Below, piece by piece: positions 1-6,848 of a stretch of DNA of 10,672 nt (position 1 is its first letter; the number at the start of each line of letters is the position of its first letter). The notes beneath the pieces were generated by a model that was not told the DNA's origin, searched no databases, and was given only the letters and a program-made list of their open reading frames with translations. The translations under genes and the position numbers were made by a program. The stretch is from Selenomonas sp. GTDB taxonomy: Bacteria; Bacillota; Negativicutes; Selenomonadales; Selenomonadaceae. The DNA is taken from contig JABZYJ010000066.1 of assembly GCA_015265235.1 (NCBI GenBank), forward strand, positions 1 to 10,672, written 5' to 3'.

Positions 1-385
1 CATCCTGGTCGCCTACATCGCCCGCTATATGGCGTTTTCTCTCAAGGCAAACTCTGCCGCGCTGGAGCAGGTGCATGACTCGCTCGTCGAGGCGTCGCGT
101 GCCTGCGGGGCGACGATGTGGCAGTCACTGCGCGATGTTGTTCTGCCGCTTGTGCGGCCGGGGATGTTCGCCGCGTTCTTCTTGATCTTCCTGCCCTCAC
201 TGCGTGAGCTGACCGTATCGATCATGCTCTACGCACCGACGACGCGCACCATCGGTGTCGCGATCTATACGCTGAACGAGGACGGTGAGACGGTCATGTC
301 GGCGGCACTGGCGGGGATTGCACTCATCATCATCATCATTGGTCAGACGATCATCAACCATTTCACGAAAAAGGCGGGGGTGTAA
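1..385 (+). CDS. ABC transporter permease, 3' part (Fe(III)/FbpB-like)
   Basis: This is the C-terminal part of an inner-membrane permease of a binding-protein-dependent ABC importer. The reading frame is already open at base 2, so the gene starts left of the window and the first ATG seen here (base 29) is internal. The diagnostic feature is the EAA loop that docks on the ATPase. It begins LVEASRACGA and ends LPLVRPG, matching the EAA-G-x9-I-x-LP pattern. Hydrophobic stretches follow: AAFFLIFLPSL, then a last helix containing a run of isoleucines (LIIIIIG), then a short basic tail. The stop at 383-385 lies three bases before the next ATG, so the permease and ATPase are co-transcribed. The substrate cannot be read from this fragment. 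Fe(III) is the best guess from the neighbouring ATPase, and other small-anion or polyamine importers of the same superfamily are alternatives. Confidence 0.88.
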   Translation, partial: ILVAYIARYMAFSLKANSAALEQVHDSLVEASRACGATMWQSLRDVVLPLVRPGMFAAFFLIFLPSLRELTVSIMLYAPTTRTIGVAIYTLNEDGETVMSAALAGIALIIIIIGQTIINHFTKKAGV

Positions 386-388
386 GGT

Positions 389-1447
389 ATGTCGTATGTG
401 CGTTTAGTGGATGTAACCAAACGATTCGGCGACGTCACCGCCGTCGATCACCTCAATTTTGAGATCGAAAAGGGCAGCTGCTTCTCCATGCTTGGCCCGT
501 CGGGCTGCGGAAAGACAACGACGCTGCGCATGGTGGCAGGATTCGAGGACCTTTCCGAGGGGGAAGTGTGGGTCGGCGATCGGCTGCTCTCCTCACCGAA
601 GAAAAACCACTATCTGCCGCCCGAGAAGCGAAACTTCGGCATGGTGTTTCAGGCATTTGCCGTCTGGCCGCATCTGTCGGTCTATGAGAATGTGGCGTTT
701 CCTCTGCGCATCCGCAAGCTCCCCGAGACGGAGATACGTCAGCGTACCACCGAGGCACTGAAGGCGACGAATCTCCTGTCGGCAGCGGAAGGAAGCCCGG
801 ACTTCCTCTCGGGCGGCGGCAAACAGCGCGTAGCACTCGCCCGAGCCCTTGCGATCAATCCCGATGTCATGCTGCTCGATGAACCGCTCTCGAGTCTCGA
901 CCCGCATCTGCGTGAGGAGATGCGCTTTGAGATCAAAGAGCTGCAGATGAAGTACGGCTTCTCCATCATCTACGTGACACATGATCAGTCGGAGGCAATG
1001 GCGCTTTCGGACTACATCCTCGTGATGAAGAATGGCGTCATGCAGCAAATCGATACGCCGCTCAACGTCTATAACCATCCGGTCAATAAATTTGTTTTCA
1101 GCTTTATCGGCCTCTCGAACTTCCTGAAGGCATCGTGGCAGGACGGGCGGCCTGTCCTCGAAGGACATCCGCTGGATGCTTCCTTTGTGCCGCCGGAGGA
1201 GCTGCGCAGCGTGCCTGCGATCTCTCTCGCCAGCCGTCCCTCCGAGATCGATTTTGCCCCGACGGAGGCGACGGATGCACTGCACGGCATCGTGACGCGC
1301 AAGTCCTATCTCGGCGAGATCATCGACTACCAGATACAGATCGGCAGCCAGTTCCTGCGTGTGCAGAAAGGACGCCGCGAGCAGGGCCCCGACGAGGGCG
1401 AGAACTGTGCGGTGCGCCTCCTGCGCCCATTCTGGTACGAGGACTGA
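389..1447 (+). CDS. ABC transporter ATP-binding protein (FbpC-like, Fe(III) import family)
   Basis: This is a complete 352-residue ATPase that powers the preceding permease at the cytoplasmic face of the membrane. All nucleotide-binding motifs are visible: Walker A GPSGCGKT (residues 36-43), Q-loop Gln88 in VFQAF, signature LSGGG (140-144), Walker B MLLDEP with Asp164 and Glu165, D-loop SSLD, and H-loop His198 in VTHD. About 110 residues after the H-loop region form a C-terminal TOBE-type domain (LASRPSE, then a GIVTRKSYLGE strand region) typical of FbpC, PotA and MalK relatives. The length and the AVWPHLSVYENV segment after the Q-loop fit the iron(III) FbpC branch best. The fifth signature residue is Gly instead of the usual Gln. 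The start has a GGGGGTG Shine-Dalgarno-like stretch at 376-382. The substrate is inferred from family resemblance only. Confidence 0.9.
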   Translation: MSYVRLVDVTKRFGDVTAVDHLNFEIEKGSCFSMLGPSGCGKTTTLRMVAGFEDLSEGEVWVGDRLLSSPKKNHYLPPEKRNFGMVFQAFAVWPHLSVYENVAFPLRIRKLPETEIRQRTTEALKATNLLSAAEGSPDFLSGGGKQRVALARALAINPDVMLLDEPLSSLDPHLREEMRFEIKELQMKYGFSIIYVTHDQSEAMALSDYILVMKNGVMQQIDTPLNVYNHPVNKFVFSFIGLSNFLKASWQDGRPVLEGHPLDASFVPPEELRSVPAISLASRPSEIDFAPTEATDALHGIVTRKSYLGEIIDYQIQIGSQFLRVQKGRREQGPDEGENCAVRLLRPFWYED

Positions 1448-1464
1448 GAGGGGCAATCCCTCTC
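1446..1464 (+). terminator. Short hairpin at the end of the ABC operon (weak terminator candidate)
   Basis: GAGAGGG (1446-1452) and CCCTCTC (1458-1464) form a perfect 7-bp stem with a GCAAT loop, starting inside the ATPase stop codon. No T-run follows, so it is not a classical intrinsic terminator. It may be an attenuating or RNA-stabilising structure. Confidence 0.3.
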
Positions 1465-1511
1465 CTCTGTCCATCCGAAAACGATCAATATAATCACACT
1501 CTCCTTTTCTC

Positions 1512-1551
1512 GTCTCACAGCAACTACTCTCGATAGAGATACATGTGAGAC
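1512..1551 (+). repeat. Perfect 8-bp inverted repeat with nested small hairpin in the leader of the lysis pair
   Basis: GTCTCACA (1512-1519) and TGTGAGAC (1544-1551) are exact reverse complements separated by 24 bases. Inside the loop, TCTC-GATA-GAGA (1528-1539) can form a second small hairpin. The right arm ends three bases before the ribosome site of the holin-like gene at 1555. It could be an operator for a dimeric repressor or an RNA structure in the leader; the sequence alone does not decide. Confidence 0.4.
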
Positions 1552-1554
1552 AGG

Positions 1555-1561
1555 AAAGGAG
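1555..1561 (+). promoter_or_regulatory. Ribosome binding site that fixes the start of the holin-like gene
   Basis: AAAGGAG lies 7 bases before the ATG at 1569. This supports that ATG over the in-frame GTG at 1545, which sits upstream of the ribosome site and inside the inverted repeat. Confidence 0.7.
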
Positions 1562-1568
1562 ATTTTTT

Positions 1569-1742
1569 ATGCGAAACTATCTGCCGCGTGTGGACTGGAT
1601 GGTCGGGACGGGGCTGGTCGTCGTCGCGATTCTCTCGGTGTTCTATGGGAGCGCGGAGCTGACGAGCAATATCGCCTCGGGGCTGATCGGCTTTCTCGGG
1701 CGCACGGTCATGATGCGCGGGGAAAAGGAGAGGGCGCGATGA
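1569..1742 (+). CDS. Small holin-like membrane protein (57 aa)
   Basis: This is a 57-residue protein with a short N-terminal stretch, one clear membrane segment at about residues 11-27 (MVGTGLVVVAILSVFYG), a second weaker hydrophobic stretch at about 33-49, and a basic, charged tail (RGEKERAR). The start is set by AAAGGAG at 1555-1561. Its TGA overlaps the ATG of the amidase gene in an ATGA junction, so the two are very probably translationally coupled. A small membrane protein coupled to a signal-peptide-less amidase is the usual arrangement of a phage holin and endolysin, and that context is the main reason for the call. The sequence has no diagnostic family motif I can name. A conserved small membrane protein unrelated to lysis is possible. 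Confidence 0.6.
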   Translation: MRNYLPRVDWMVGTGLVVVAILSVFYGSAELTSNIASGLIGFLGRTVMMRGEKERAR

Positions 1743-2359
1743 GTGCGGTGCTTCCTGCGTCGGCCATGCGGTGCGTGACCTGCCGTGAGCTGCGCCTCCT
1801 CGGGGCGGCGTACCGTCTGCCCCTCGCCTATGCCGCCGCGCGCTGCGCACGCGAGACAAAACTCTACCTGCACTGGACGGCGGGGCATTACGGGCAGTTC
1901 TTCGCGGACTACCACGTCCAGATCGATGCGGACGGTGGCATCTACGTCATCGGGGACGGCGTACTCGATGCGCTGCACGCCGCGACGTACCTGCGCAACA
2001 GTGGGAGTGTCAGCATCGCCCTCCTCGGCTGCGTCGGAGCGACGACGGAGGATCTCGGCGCAGAGCCGCCGACGGCCGCGCAGATCGAGGGGCTGGCGAT
2101 GGCGGCCGCAGCACTCGCTGACGGCCTCTGGCTGACGATCGATAAGGAGCGCGTCCTGACGCACGGCGAGGCCGCCGATAACGAGGACGGCGTGCGCGCT
2201 CATGCGCCCTATGGACCGCGCACGACATGCGAGCGCTGGGACCTCGAGTACCTCGGGACAGCGGAGAGCCCCGCCTTCGCCCCGTGGGCGGAGGACGGCA
2301 CACGCGGCGGCGACATCCTCCGCGGCAAGGCACAGTACTATCGGGAGCGCGGGTACTGA
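1739..2359 (+). CDS. N-acetylmuramoyl-L-alanine amidase, phage endolysin type (Amidase_2/PGRP fold)
   Basis: This is a 206-residue predicted zinc amidase that would cleave the amide bond between N-acetylmuramic acid and L-alanine in peptidoglycan. Features of the Amidase_2 fold are visible: KLYLHWTAG with His45 as first probable zinc ligand, a YHVQID strand followed by GGIYV, the central SIALLG strand, THGEA with His142 as second probable ligand, and RWDLEYLG with Asp168 as probable third ligand. There is no signal peptide and no obvious cell-wall-binding repeat, so export would need the holin-like partner encoded upstream. The start is supported by AAGGAG at 1725-1730, 8 bases before the ATG, and by the ATGA overlap. 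The gene is strikingly G+C rich compared with the operon downstream. It may be a prophage relic or a domesticated lysis gene; no other phage gene is in view. Confidence 0.82.
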   Translation: MSAVLPASAMRCVTCRELRLLGAAYRLPLAYAAARCARETKLYLHWTAGHYGQFFADYHVQIDADGGIYVIGDGVLDALHAATYLRNSGSVSIALLGCVGATTEDLGAEPPTAAQIEGLAMAAAALADGLWLTIDKERVLTHGEAADNEDGVRAHAPYGPRTTCERWDLEYLGTAESPAFAPWAEDGTRGGDILRGKAQYYRERGY

Positions 2360-2410
2360 CGCACCGTCACGGCGCGCGAAAAGCCGCAGATGCGCGGTGC
2401 AGCGACTACG

Positions 2411-2450
2411 AAGGCTGACAGCGAAGACCATGCGCTGTCGGCTTTTTCTT
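2411..2450 (+). terminator. Strong rho-independent terminator after the amidase gene
   Basis: The 5' arm 2411-2423 (AAGGCTGACAGCG) pairs with 2433-2445 (CGCTGTCGGCTTT) to give a stem of about 13 bp with two G-T wobbles and a 9-base loop. A T-rich tract, TTTTTCTT, runs through 2443-2450. It separates the lysis pair from the defence operon. Confidence 0.85.
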
Positions 2451-2561
2451 GTCGTCCGGCAGATCGGCAATCGATACCCTTACAGAGAGACGGTGGATCA
2501 TTGAGGTGCTTTTGGCATGGGATTTTGACAAGGATTCTGCCGTTGGCCTAAAACTAAGGAA

Positions 2562-2591
2562 TTGACTAAATTTATTAAAAAAGTATAGAAT
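2562..2591 (+). promoter_or_regulatory. Sigma-70-type promoter of the defence operon
   Basis: A -35 box TTGACT (2562-2567) is followed by overlapping -10 candidates TATAGA (2584-2589, 16-base spacer) and TAGAAT (2586-2591, 18-base spacer), in an A+T-rich stretch. It lies between the terminator and the GHKL ATPase gene and would give a leader of roughly 40 bases. An AGAGGTG ribosome site follows at 2627-2633. A second TTGACA at 2525-2530 has no good -10 partner. I see no clear operator palindrome in this spacer. Confidence 0.6.
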
Positions 2592-2638
2592 AATAGGTAT
2601 GATGATATTTTGTTGTGAGCGTCGGCAGAGGTGTATAA

Positions 2639-4117
2639 ATGAGAGAAAAAAAGTTGCCGCCGTATGCCCCCATATTGATGGAGTCAACACGAGCAGTTGG
2701 GTATTCTTTAGAGACAGCCGCCGCAGATATTATTGACAACAGCATCGCTGCATCGGCATCGCGGGCGGAGGTTTTTTTCTTCCCCGTGGGAGAGCCCTAT
2801 ATTGCTTTCTTGGACAATGGCGTGGGGATGAATGAGGAGGAGCTTGATACTGCTATGCAGTACGGCAGCAAGAATCCCGTTGATAGACGAAACACCGTTG
2901 ACCTTGGAAGATTCGGTCTGGGACTGAAAACGGCATCATTGTCGCAGTGCCGGTGTCTTTCCGTGATTTCTAAACAGGGCAAAGTCCTGACAGGCCGCCG
3001 TTGGGATTTGGATCATGTTGCAGATGCTCGTGACTGGTCATTGCTCCTTCTGGATCAGGATGATATTGAAGAAGTTCCTGAGATTCAGCGTTTGCAGGAG
3101 AACTCTTCGGGGACACTGGTTGTCTGGCAGAATCTGGATCGCCTGCAGGCAGGAGAAATCCAGTTCGAGCAAACATTCGGAAGAAAAATGGATGTTGTCC
3201 GAGATCATCTTGCACTGGTATATCACAGATATTTGAGCGGAGAAGCAGGAATCAAAAAGCTTCGGATTGAAATAAATGGAGAACGTATTTTGCCGGCAGA
3301 TCCTTTTCTAAAAGAAAAAAGCACACGTCCGATGGATGATGAGGTTGTCGTTGTCCGCGGGGAAAAAGTTCTTGTTCGTCCCTATATACTGCCTCACATT
3401 TCCCGCATGACATCGGATGAAATCAGCCGCCTCGGCGGAAAAGAAGGCCTTCGCAGGCATCAGGGATTTTATGTATACCGAAACAAGCGCCTGCTGGTTT
3501 GGGGAACATGGTTCCGCATGATGCGTCAGGGCGACATGTCAAAGCTGGCGCGCATCCAAGTTGATCTAAGCAACGCTCTCGATGATTTGTGGGCACTCGA
3601 CATTAAGAAGTCCTCGGCGCTTCCTCCTGCAGAGGTACGGGAGAATCTGCGCAGCATTATTGAGCGAATTGCTGAAAAAAGCAAACGTACATGGACATTC
3701 CGCGGAAAAAGAGAGATCTCTGACACAACCGTACATGTGTGGAATCGGCTGAAAAGTCCAAGCGGCGGCATATACTATGAAATCAATCGAGAGCACCCGC
3801 TGGTTCAGCAGCTGACTGGCTGTCATGAAAGTCTGAAAAAACCGCTTCTTGCTCTGCTTCAGCAAATTGAGAAGTCTATTCCACTGAATCAGTTGTATGT
3901 GGATCTGACCAACGATGAAAAGGTAGATAATGATCAGGAGCAGGATCCTGCGGCAGTGCGCGAGATACTGCTGTCTCTGCTTGAAAGAAGCAAAGATATG
4001 AATGAAAAACTGTCTCTGTTGGAAAAAATAGAGAGAATAGAGCCATTTTCTTTATATCCGGCTGTATGCAATGAGATCGGAAAGGAGCTTTTGGGAGATG
4101 AGCAAAGAAAACATTGA
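2639..4117 (+). CDS. GHKL-type ATPase (MutL/MORC/Hsp90 fold) of a restriction-like defence system
   Basis: This 492-residue cytoplasmic protein has an N-terminal GHKL (Bergerat-fold) ATP-binding domain of the HATPase_c_3 kind. Visible motifs are the N-box ADIIDNSI with Asn34, FLDNGVGM (Asp59, Gly61, Gly63) that contacts adenine, the lid GRFGLGLK (90-97), and SGTLVVW (157-163). The residue four before Asn34, normally the catalytic Glu, is Asp30. The remaining about 330 residues contain a probable transducer-like region and a charged, helical C-terminus (LLSLLERSKDMNEKLSLLEKIE) with coiled-coil character. Proteins of this type are known from computational work on MutL homologues encoded with restriction-modification genes, proposed as ATP-driven clamps on DNA. 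It is the first gene of the operon, with ribosome site AGAGGTG at 2627-2633, and it overlaps the next gene by 20 bases. The ATPase call is firm; the clamp role is inference. Confidence 0.88.
   Translation: MREKKLPPYAPILMESTRAVGYSLETAAADIIDNSIAASASRAEVFFFPVGEPYIAFLDNGVGMNEEELDTAMQYGSKNPVDRRNTVDLGRFGLGLKTASLSQCRCLSVISKQGKVLTGRRWDLDHVADARDWSLLLLDQDDIEEVPEIQRLQENSSGTLVVWQNLDRLQAGEIQFEQTFGRKMDVVRDHLALVYHRYLSGEAGIKKLRIEINGERILPADPFLKEKSTRPMDDEVVVVRGEKVLVRPYILPHISRMTSDEISRLGGKEGLRRHQGFYVYRNKRLLVWGTWFRMMRQGDMSKLARIQVDLSNALDDLWALDIKKSSALPPAEVRENLRSIIERIAEKSKRTWTFRGKREISDTTVHVWNRLKSPSGGIYYEINREHPLVQQLTGCHESLKKPLLALLQQIEKSIPLNQLYVDLTNDEKVDNDQEQDPAAVREILLSLLERSKDMNEKLSLLEKIERIEPFSLYPAVCNEIGKELLGDEQRKH
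4081..4087 (+). promoter_or_regulatory. Ribosome binding site that fixes the start of the Z1 gene
   Basis: AAAGGAG sits 10 bases before the ATG at 4098. The longest open frame begins at an ATG at 4071, but that codon precedes this site and has no comparable signal, so 4098 is the better start. Confidence 0.7.
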
Positions 4118-6848
4118 AACGCTTGAGAAGATGATATTTGTAAGTATTAACACCCAATATCCAGAAGAACGCCCAAGTGAAGAGGATTTTTTGAAAGAGG
4201 CTGAGACGCTTCGAGCAGTTTTGTCAACAAGATTCCCCGTTGACGATCAAGAGTTTCAGGAGATTCTAACACGACTTCGTTCACAAATCGAAGTTAAAAT
4301 GGACGTAGGGGAGTTTATCAATGACAGGAGCAATGGACATCAGTCATGGCTTCCTGCGCGGCGTGCAGAGATAGAGTTTTTCTTTTGGGAGCGCTATAAA
4401 GAATACCTTGAAGTAGAGAAACAATGGAATCCGCGCGTGACGGCAAACCTCGGAAAAATATCTGACGAGATACTGGACTTATGCGGTGATCCTGAGGAGC
4501 CGTATTTTGCCGTTCGCGGACTTGTGATCGGGGATGTGCAGTCTGGGAAAACGGCCAATTATACGGCGATATGCAATAAAGCTGCCGATGCCGGATATCG
4601 CATCATCATTGTATTGGCAGGCATGCAGGAGAATCTCAGAAAGCAGACGCAGGAGCGCTTGGATGCGGAATTCGCAGGCCGCAGGAGTGAATATTTTCTG
4701 GATCCGACGGCTAGGAAGACAATTAAAAACAAAGCGGTCGGTGTTGGCCGACACAACGGCTCCAGCGCTAAAAAGGGCGTGGCTTCATTCACTTCGGTCA
4801 CCAAGGATTTTGACAGCGGTGTGCTCCGCAGCTGCAATCTTAGCATTGAAAGCGTGAATGATCCCGTTCTGCTTGTTGTGAAAAAGAATAAACGGATTTT
4901 GGACAACCTAATCAGTTGGCTGGCTACAAACAATACAGTGGATGTTGGAGGAAAAATAGACTTGCCGCTCCTGCTTATTGACGATGAGGCCGATAATGCC
5001 TCGGTCAATACCAGAGATTCGGATGATGATCCAACAGCAATCAACGACTGTATTCGGCGCCTGCTCGGGCTGTTCAGCAAAACAACATATCTTGGGATCA
5101 CTGCGACACCATTTGCCAATATTTTTATCGATCCCGATATCGGTGAGGATCTTTTTCCGGCAGATTTTATCTATGCATTATCAGTACCGTCACATTACAT
5201 TGGTGCGGATCGGATGTTTGGAGATGATGATCGATCCTGCAGGCATATGATTGAGCGCATCAATTGTGAGGAGCTGGAGCTGTGCCTTCCGCCGAAGCAT
5301 AAGAGCGGGGCCCACATTTCGAAACTTCCGTCAGATCTTTATGAGGCATGCAATTACTTTTTGCTGGTCAATGTCATCCGTGATGCACGGGGGGACCGCG
5401 GAGCGCATCGCTCCATGATGGTACATCTGAGTCTGTTTCGTTCGGTTCAGGCGCAGATTACGGATTTGTTGATGATATGGCTCAATCAAGTGCGGTCTGA
5501 TCTCAGAAACTTTGCAAAGCTGCATGTTGATAAAGCGGAGAAGATTGCATCCATACACGAGCTTCACCTGGTGTGGGATAAATACAAGTTGTCGGATGCT
5601 GCCGGCATCTCGTGGGAGAAGCTGCTGAAGTCTTATTTATACAAAGCCATTGCACCGATTGATGTGCGGGAGGTGAATATGAATACAGGCGCGGCCAGTC
5701 TCGATTACTTCAACCACAAGAAGGACGGCCTGCGCGTGATTGCCGTCGGCGGCAACAGCCTGTCCAGAGGGTTGACCTTAGAGGGACTGTGCGTCACATA
5801 CTTCCACAGAAATACGAGGATGTATGATACCCTGCTGCAGATGGGGCGCTGGTTCGGTTATCGTCCGAACTATGATGATCTGGTGAAGGTCTGGCTGACA
5901 GAGGAAATGATTGATTGGTACTGCCAGATCACGCGGGCGTCAGCAGAGCTGAAAGAAGAGATCACAAAAATGCGCAATGCGCATCAGACACCGCGTGATT
6001 TTGGTCTCAGAGTGCGGCAGGATCCGGGGGCTCTCATTGTCACCGCACGAAATAAAATGCGTACGGCCGAGGAGATTACCTGCCCTGTCACTGTATCTGG
6101 ACAAATGTTGGAAACACCCCGGCTGAAGGCGTCCCCTAAGATACTCGAGGAAAACGAGCGTGTATTTAAAGCATTTGTCCGGGATCTGGCAAAACATGGA
6201 GAGCGTGTACTGGGGGAAGAGCGTACGCAGGGACATCTCTTCTGGCAGCATGTTCCGGGCTCTGTCATCGCACAACTGTTATGGGACTTTGACACGAATC
6301 CATGGCATCTTTCGTATAACGGACGTGCTTTGTCTGAGTTTGTTGCGGCGAACGCATGGAAGGACGGCTGGGATGTCGTTTTGTTCAATCGTGGTGAGGG
6401 ATCAGCATACCCTGGCAGTTTGGTATGCGGCAGTGAGACACTTCAGCTCCCCTGTACGGAAAAGCGAAAAATACTTGCCGATCAGCGAATGCTGAGCATC
6501 ACTGGAACCAAAGTCCGTGTTGGACAGGGTAGATGGACGCGCATTGGACTGAGTAAAGCACAGATTGTTTCTGTTGAGGAGCGATTTCGGAAAGAGAGCG
6601 GAAAAAAACATGTGCCCGATCGGGCATATTTAATTGAAGATCGTCCCCCTATCCTGATGCTGCATGTTTTGCAGGCAGAGTATGAGGGGGCGCCGAGTCC
6701 CGATCTTCCGGAGTTCTTGTTTGCCTTGGGCGTTGGTTTTCCACGGGCAAAGTATGCAACGACAACGGCAAAATATAAAGTGAATCGCATAGAGCTGCGT
6801 AGCTGGGCGGAAATATTGGATGAATTTGATGAAGAGGAGCAGGACTGA
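4098..6848 (+). CDS. Z1 domain-containing DEAD-like motor ATPase
   Basis: This is a 916-residue protein built as N-terminal region, DEAD-like ATPase domain, Z1 domain and long C-terminal domain. Walker A is GDVQSGKT (145-152), Walker B is LLIDDEAD (292-299), and GITATPF (333-339) is the motif III-like TAT segment. The Z1 domain carries GGNSLSRGLTLEGL (551-564), placed like helicase motif V, and QMGRWFGYR (581-589), placed like motif VI with an arginine finger. About 260 residues follow, of no domain I can name. The same DEAD-Z1 architecture is known in the H subunit of the ATP-dependent restriction enzyme CglI of Corynebacterium glutamicum, where it drives movement along double-stranded DNA. 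A DNA-translocating role here is inferred from that family. Its TGA overlaps the next ATG by one base. Confidence 0.92.
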   Translation: MSKENIETLEKMIFVSINTQYPEERPSEEDFLKEAETLRAVLSTRFPVDDQEFQEILTRLRSQIEVKMDVGEFINDRSNGHQSWLPARRAEIEFFFWERYKEYLEVEKQWNPRVTANLGKISDEILDLCGDPEEPYFAVRGLVIGDVQSGKTANYTAICNKAADAGYRIIIVLAGMQENLRKQTQERLDAEFAGRRSEYFLDPTARKTIKNKAVGVGRHNGSSAKKGVASFTSVTKDFDSGVLRSCNLSIESVNDPVLLVVKKNKRILDNLISWLATNNTVDVGGKIDLPLLLIDDEADNASVNTRDSDDDPTAINDCIRRLLGLFSKTTYLGITATPFANIFIDPDIGEDLFPADFIYALSVPSHYIGADRMFGDDDRSCRHMIERINCEELELCLPPKHKSGAHISKLPSDLYEACNYFLLVNVIRDARGDRGAHRSMMVHLSLFRSVQAQITDLLMIWLNQVRSDLRNFAKLHVDKAEKIASIHELHLVWDKYKLSDAAGISWEKLLKSYLYKAIAPIDVREVNMNTGAASLDYFNHKKDGLRVIAVGGNSLSRGLTLEGLCVTYFHRNTRMYDTLLQMGRWFGYRPNYDDLVKVWLTEEMIDWYCQITRASAELKEEITKMRNAHQTPRDFGLRVRQDPGALIVTARNKMRTAEEITCPVTVSGQMLETPRLKASPKILEENERVFKAFVRDLAKHGERVLGEERTQGHLFWQHVPGSVIAQLLWDFDTNPWHLSYNGRALSEFVAANAWKDGWDVVLFNRGEGSAYPGSLVCGSETLQLPCTEKRKILADQRMLSITGTKVRVGQGRWTRIGLSKAQIVSVEERFRKESGKKHVPDRAYLIEDRPPILMLHVLQAEYEGAPSPDLPEFLFALGVGFPRAKYATTTAKYKVNRIELRSWAEILDEFDEEEQD

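Noticed and set aside
322..340. ATC triplet repeat in the permease gene
   Set aside because: It simply encodes the isoleucine run of the last membrane helix, so it needs no separate explanation.
593..1474. Long open frame on the minus strand opposite the ABC ATPase gene
   Set aside because: It lies fully antisense to a gene with all ABC motifs and its translation shows no recognisable domain; G+C-rich coding sequence commonly leaves such shadow frames open.
1545..1568. GTG start for the holin-like protein
   Set aside because: It would add eight residues that span the ribosome site for the ATG at 1569.
2361..2400. GCACCG ... CGGTGC inverted repeat after the amidase stop
   Set aside because: Only 6 bp with a 28-base loop that pairs badly, in G+C-rich sequence; likely chance, and the real terminator follows at 2411.
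1643..2470. 275-residue minus-strand open frame opposite the amidase gene
   Set aside because: The sense frame has amidase motifs, a ribosome site and a coupled start. The antisense frame is Arg- and Ala-rich and would read through the terminator stem.
2525..2554. Promoter with TTGACA at 2525-2530
   Set aside because: The -35 box is perfect but the best spaced -10 (TAAAAC at 2549) is poor. The TTGACT with TATAGA/TAGAAT pair downstream is better.
4071..4097. Upstream ATG as start of the Z1 gene
   Set aside because: It lies before the AAAGGAG ribosome site at 4081-4087 and would lengthen the overlap with the ATPase gene without a signal of its own.
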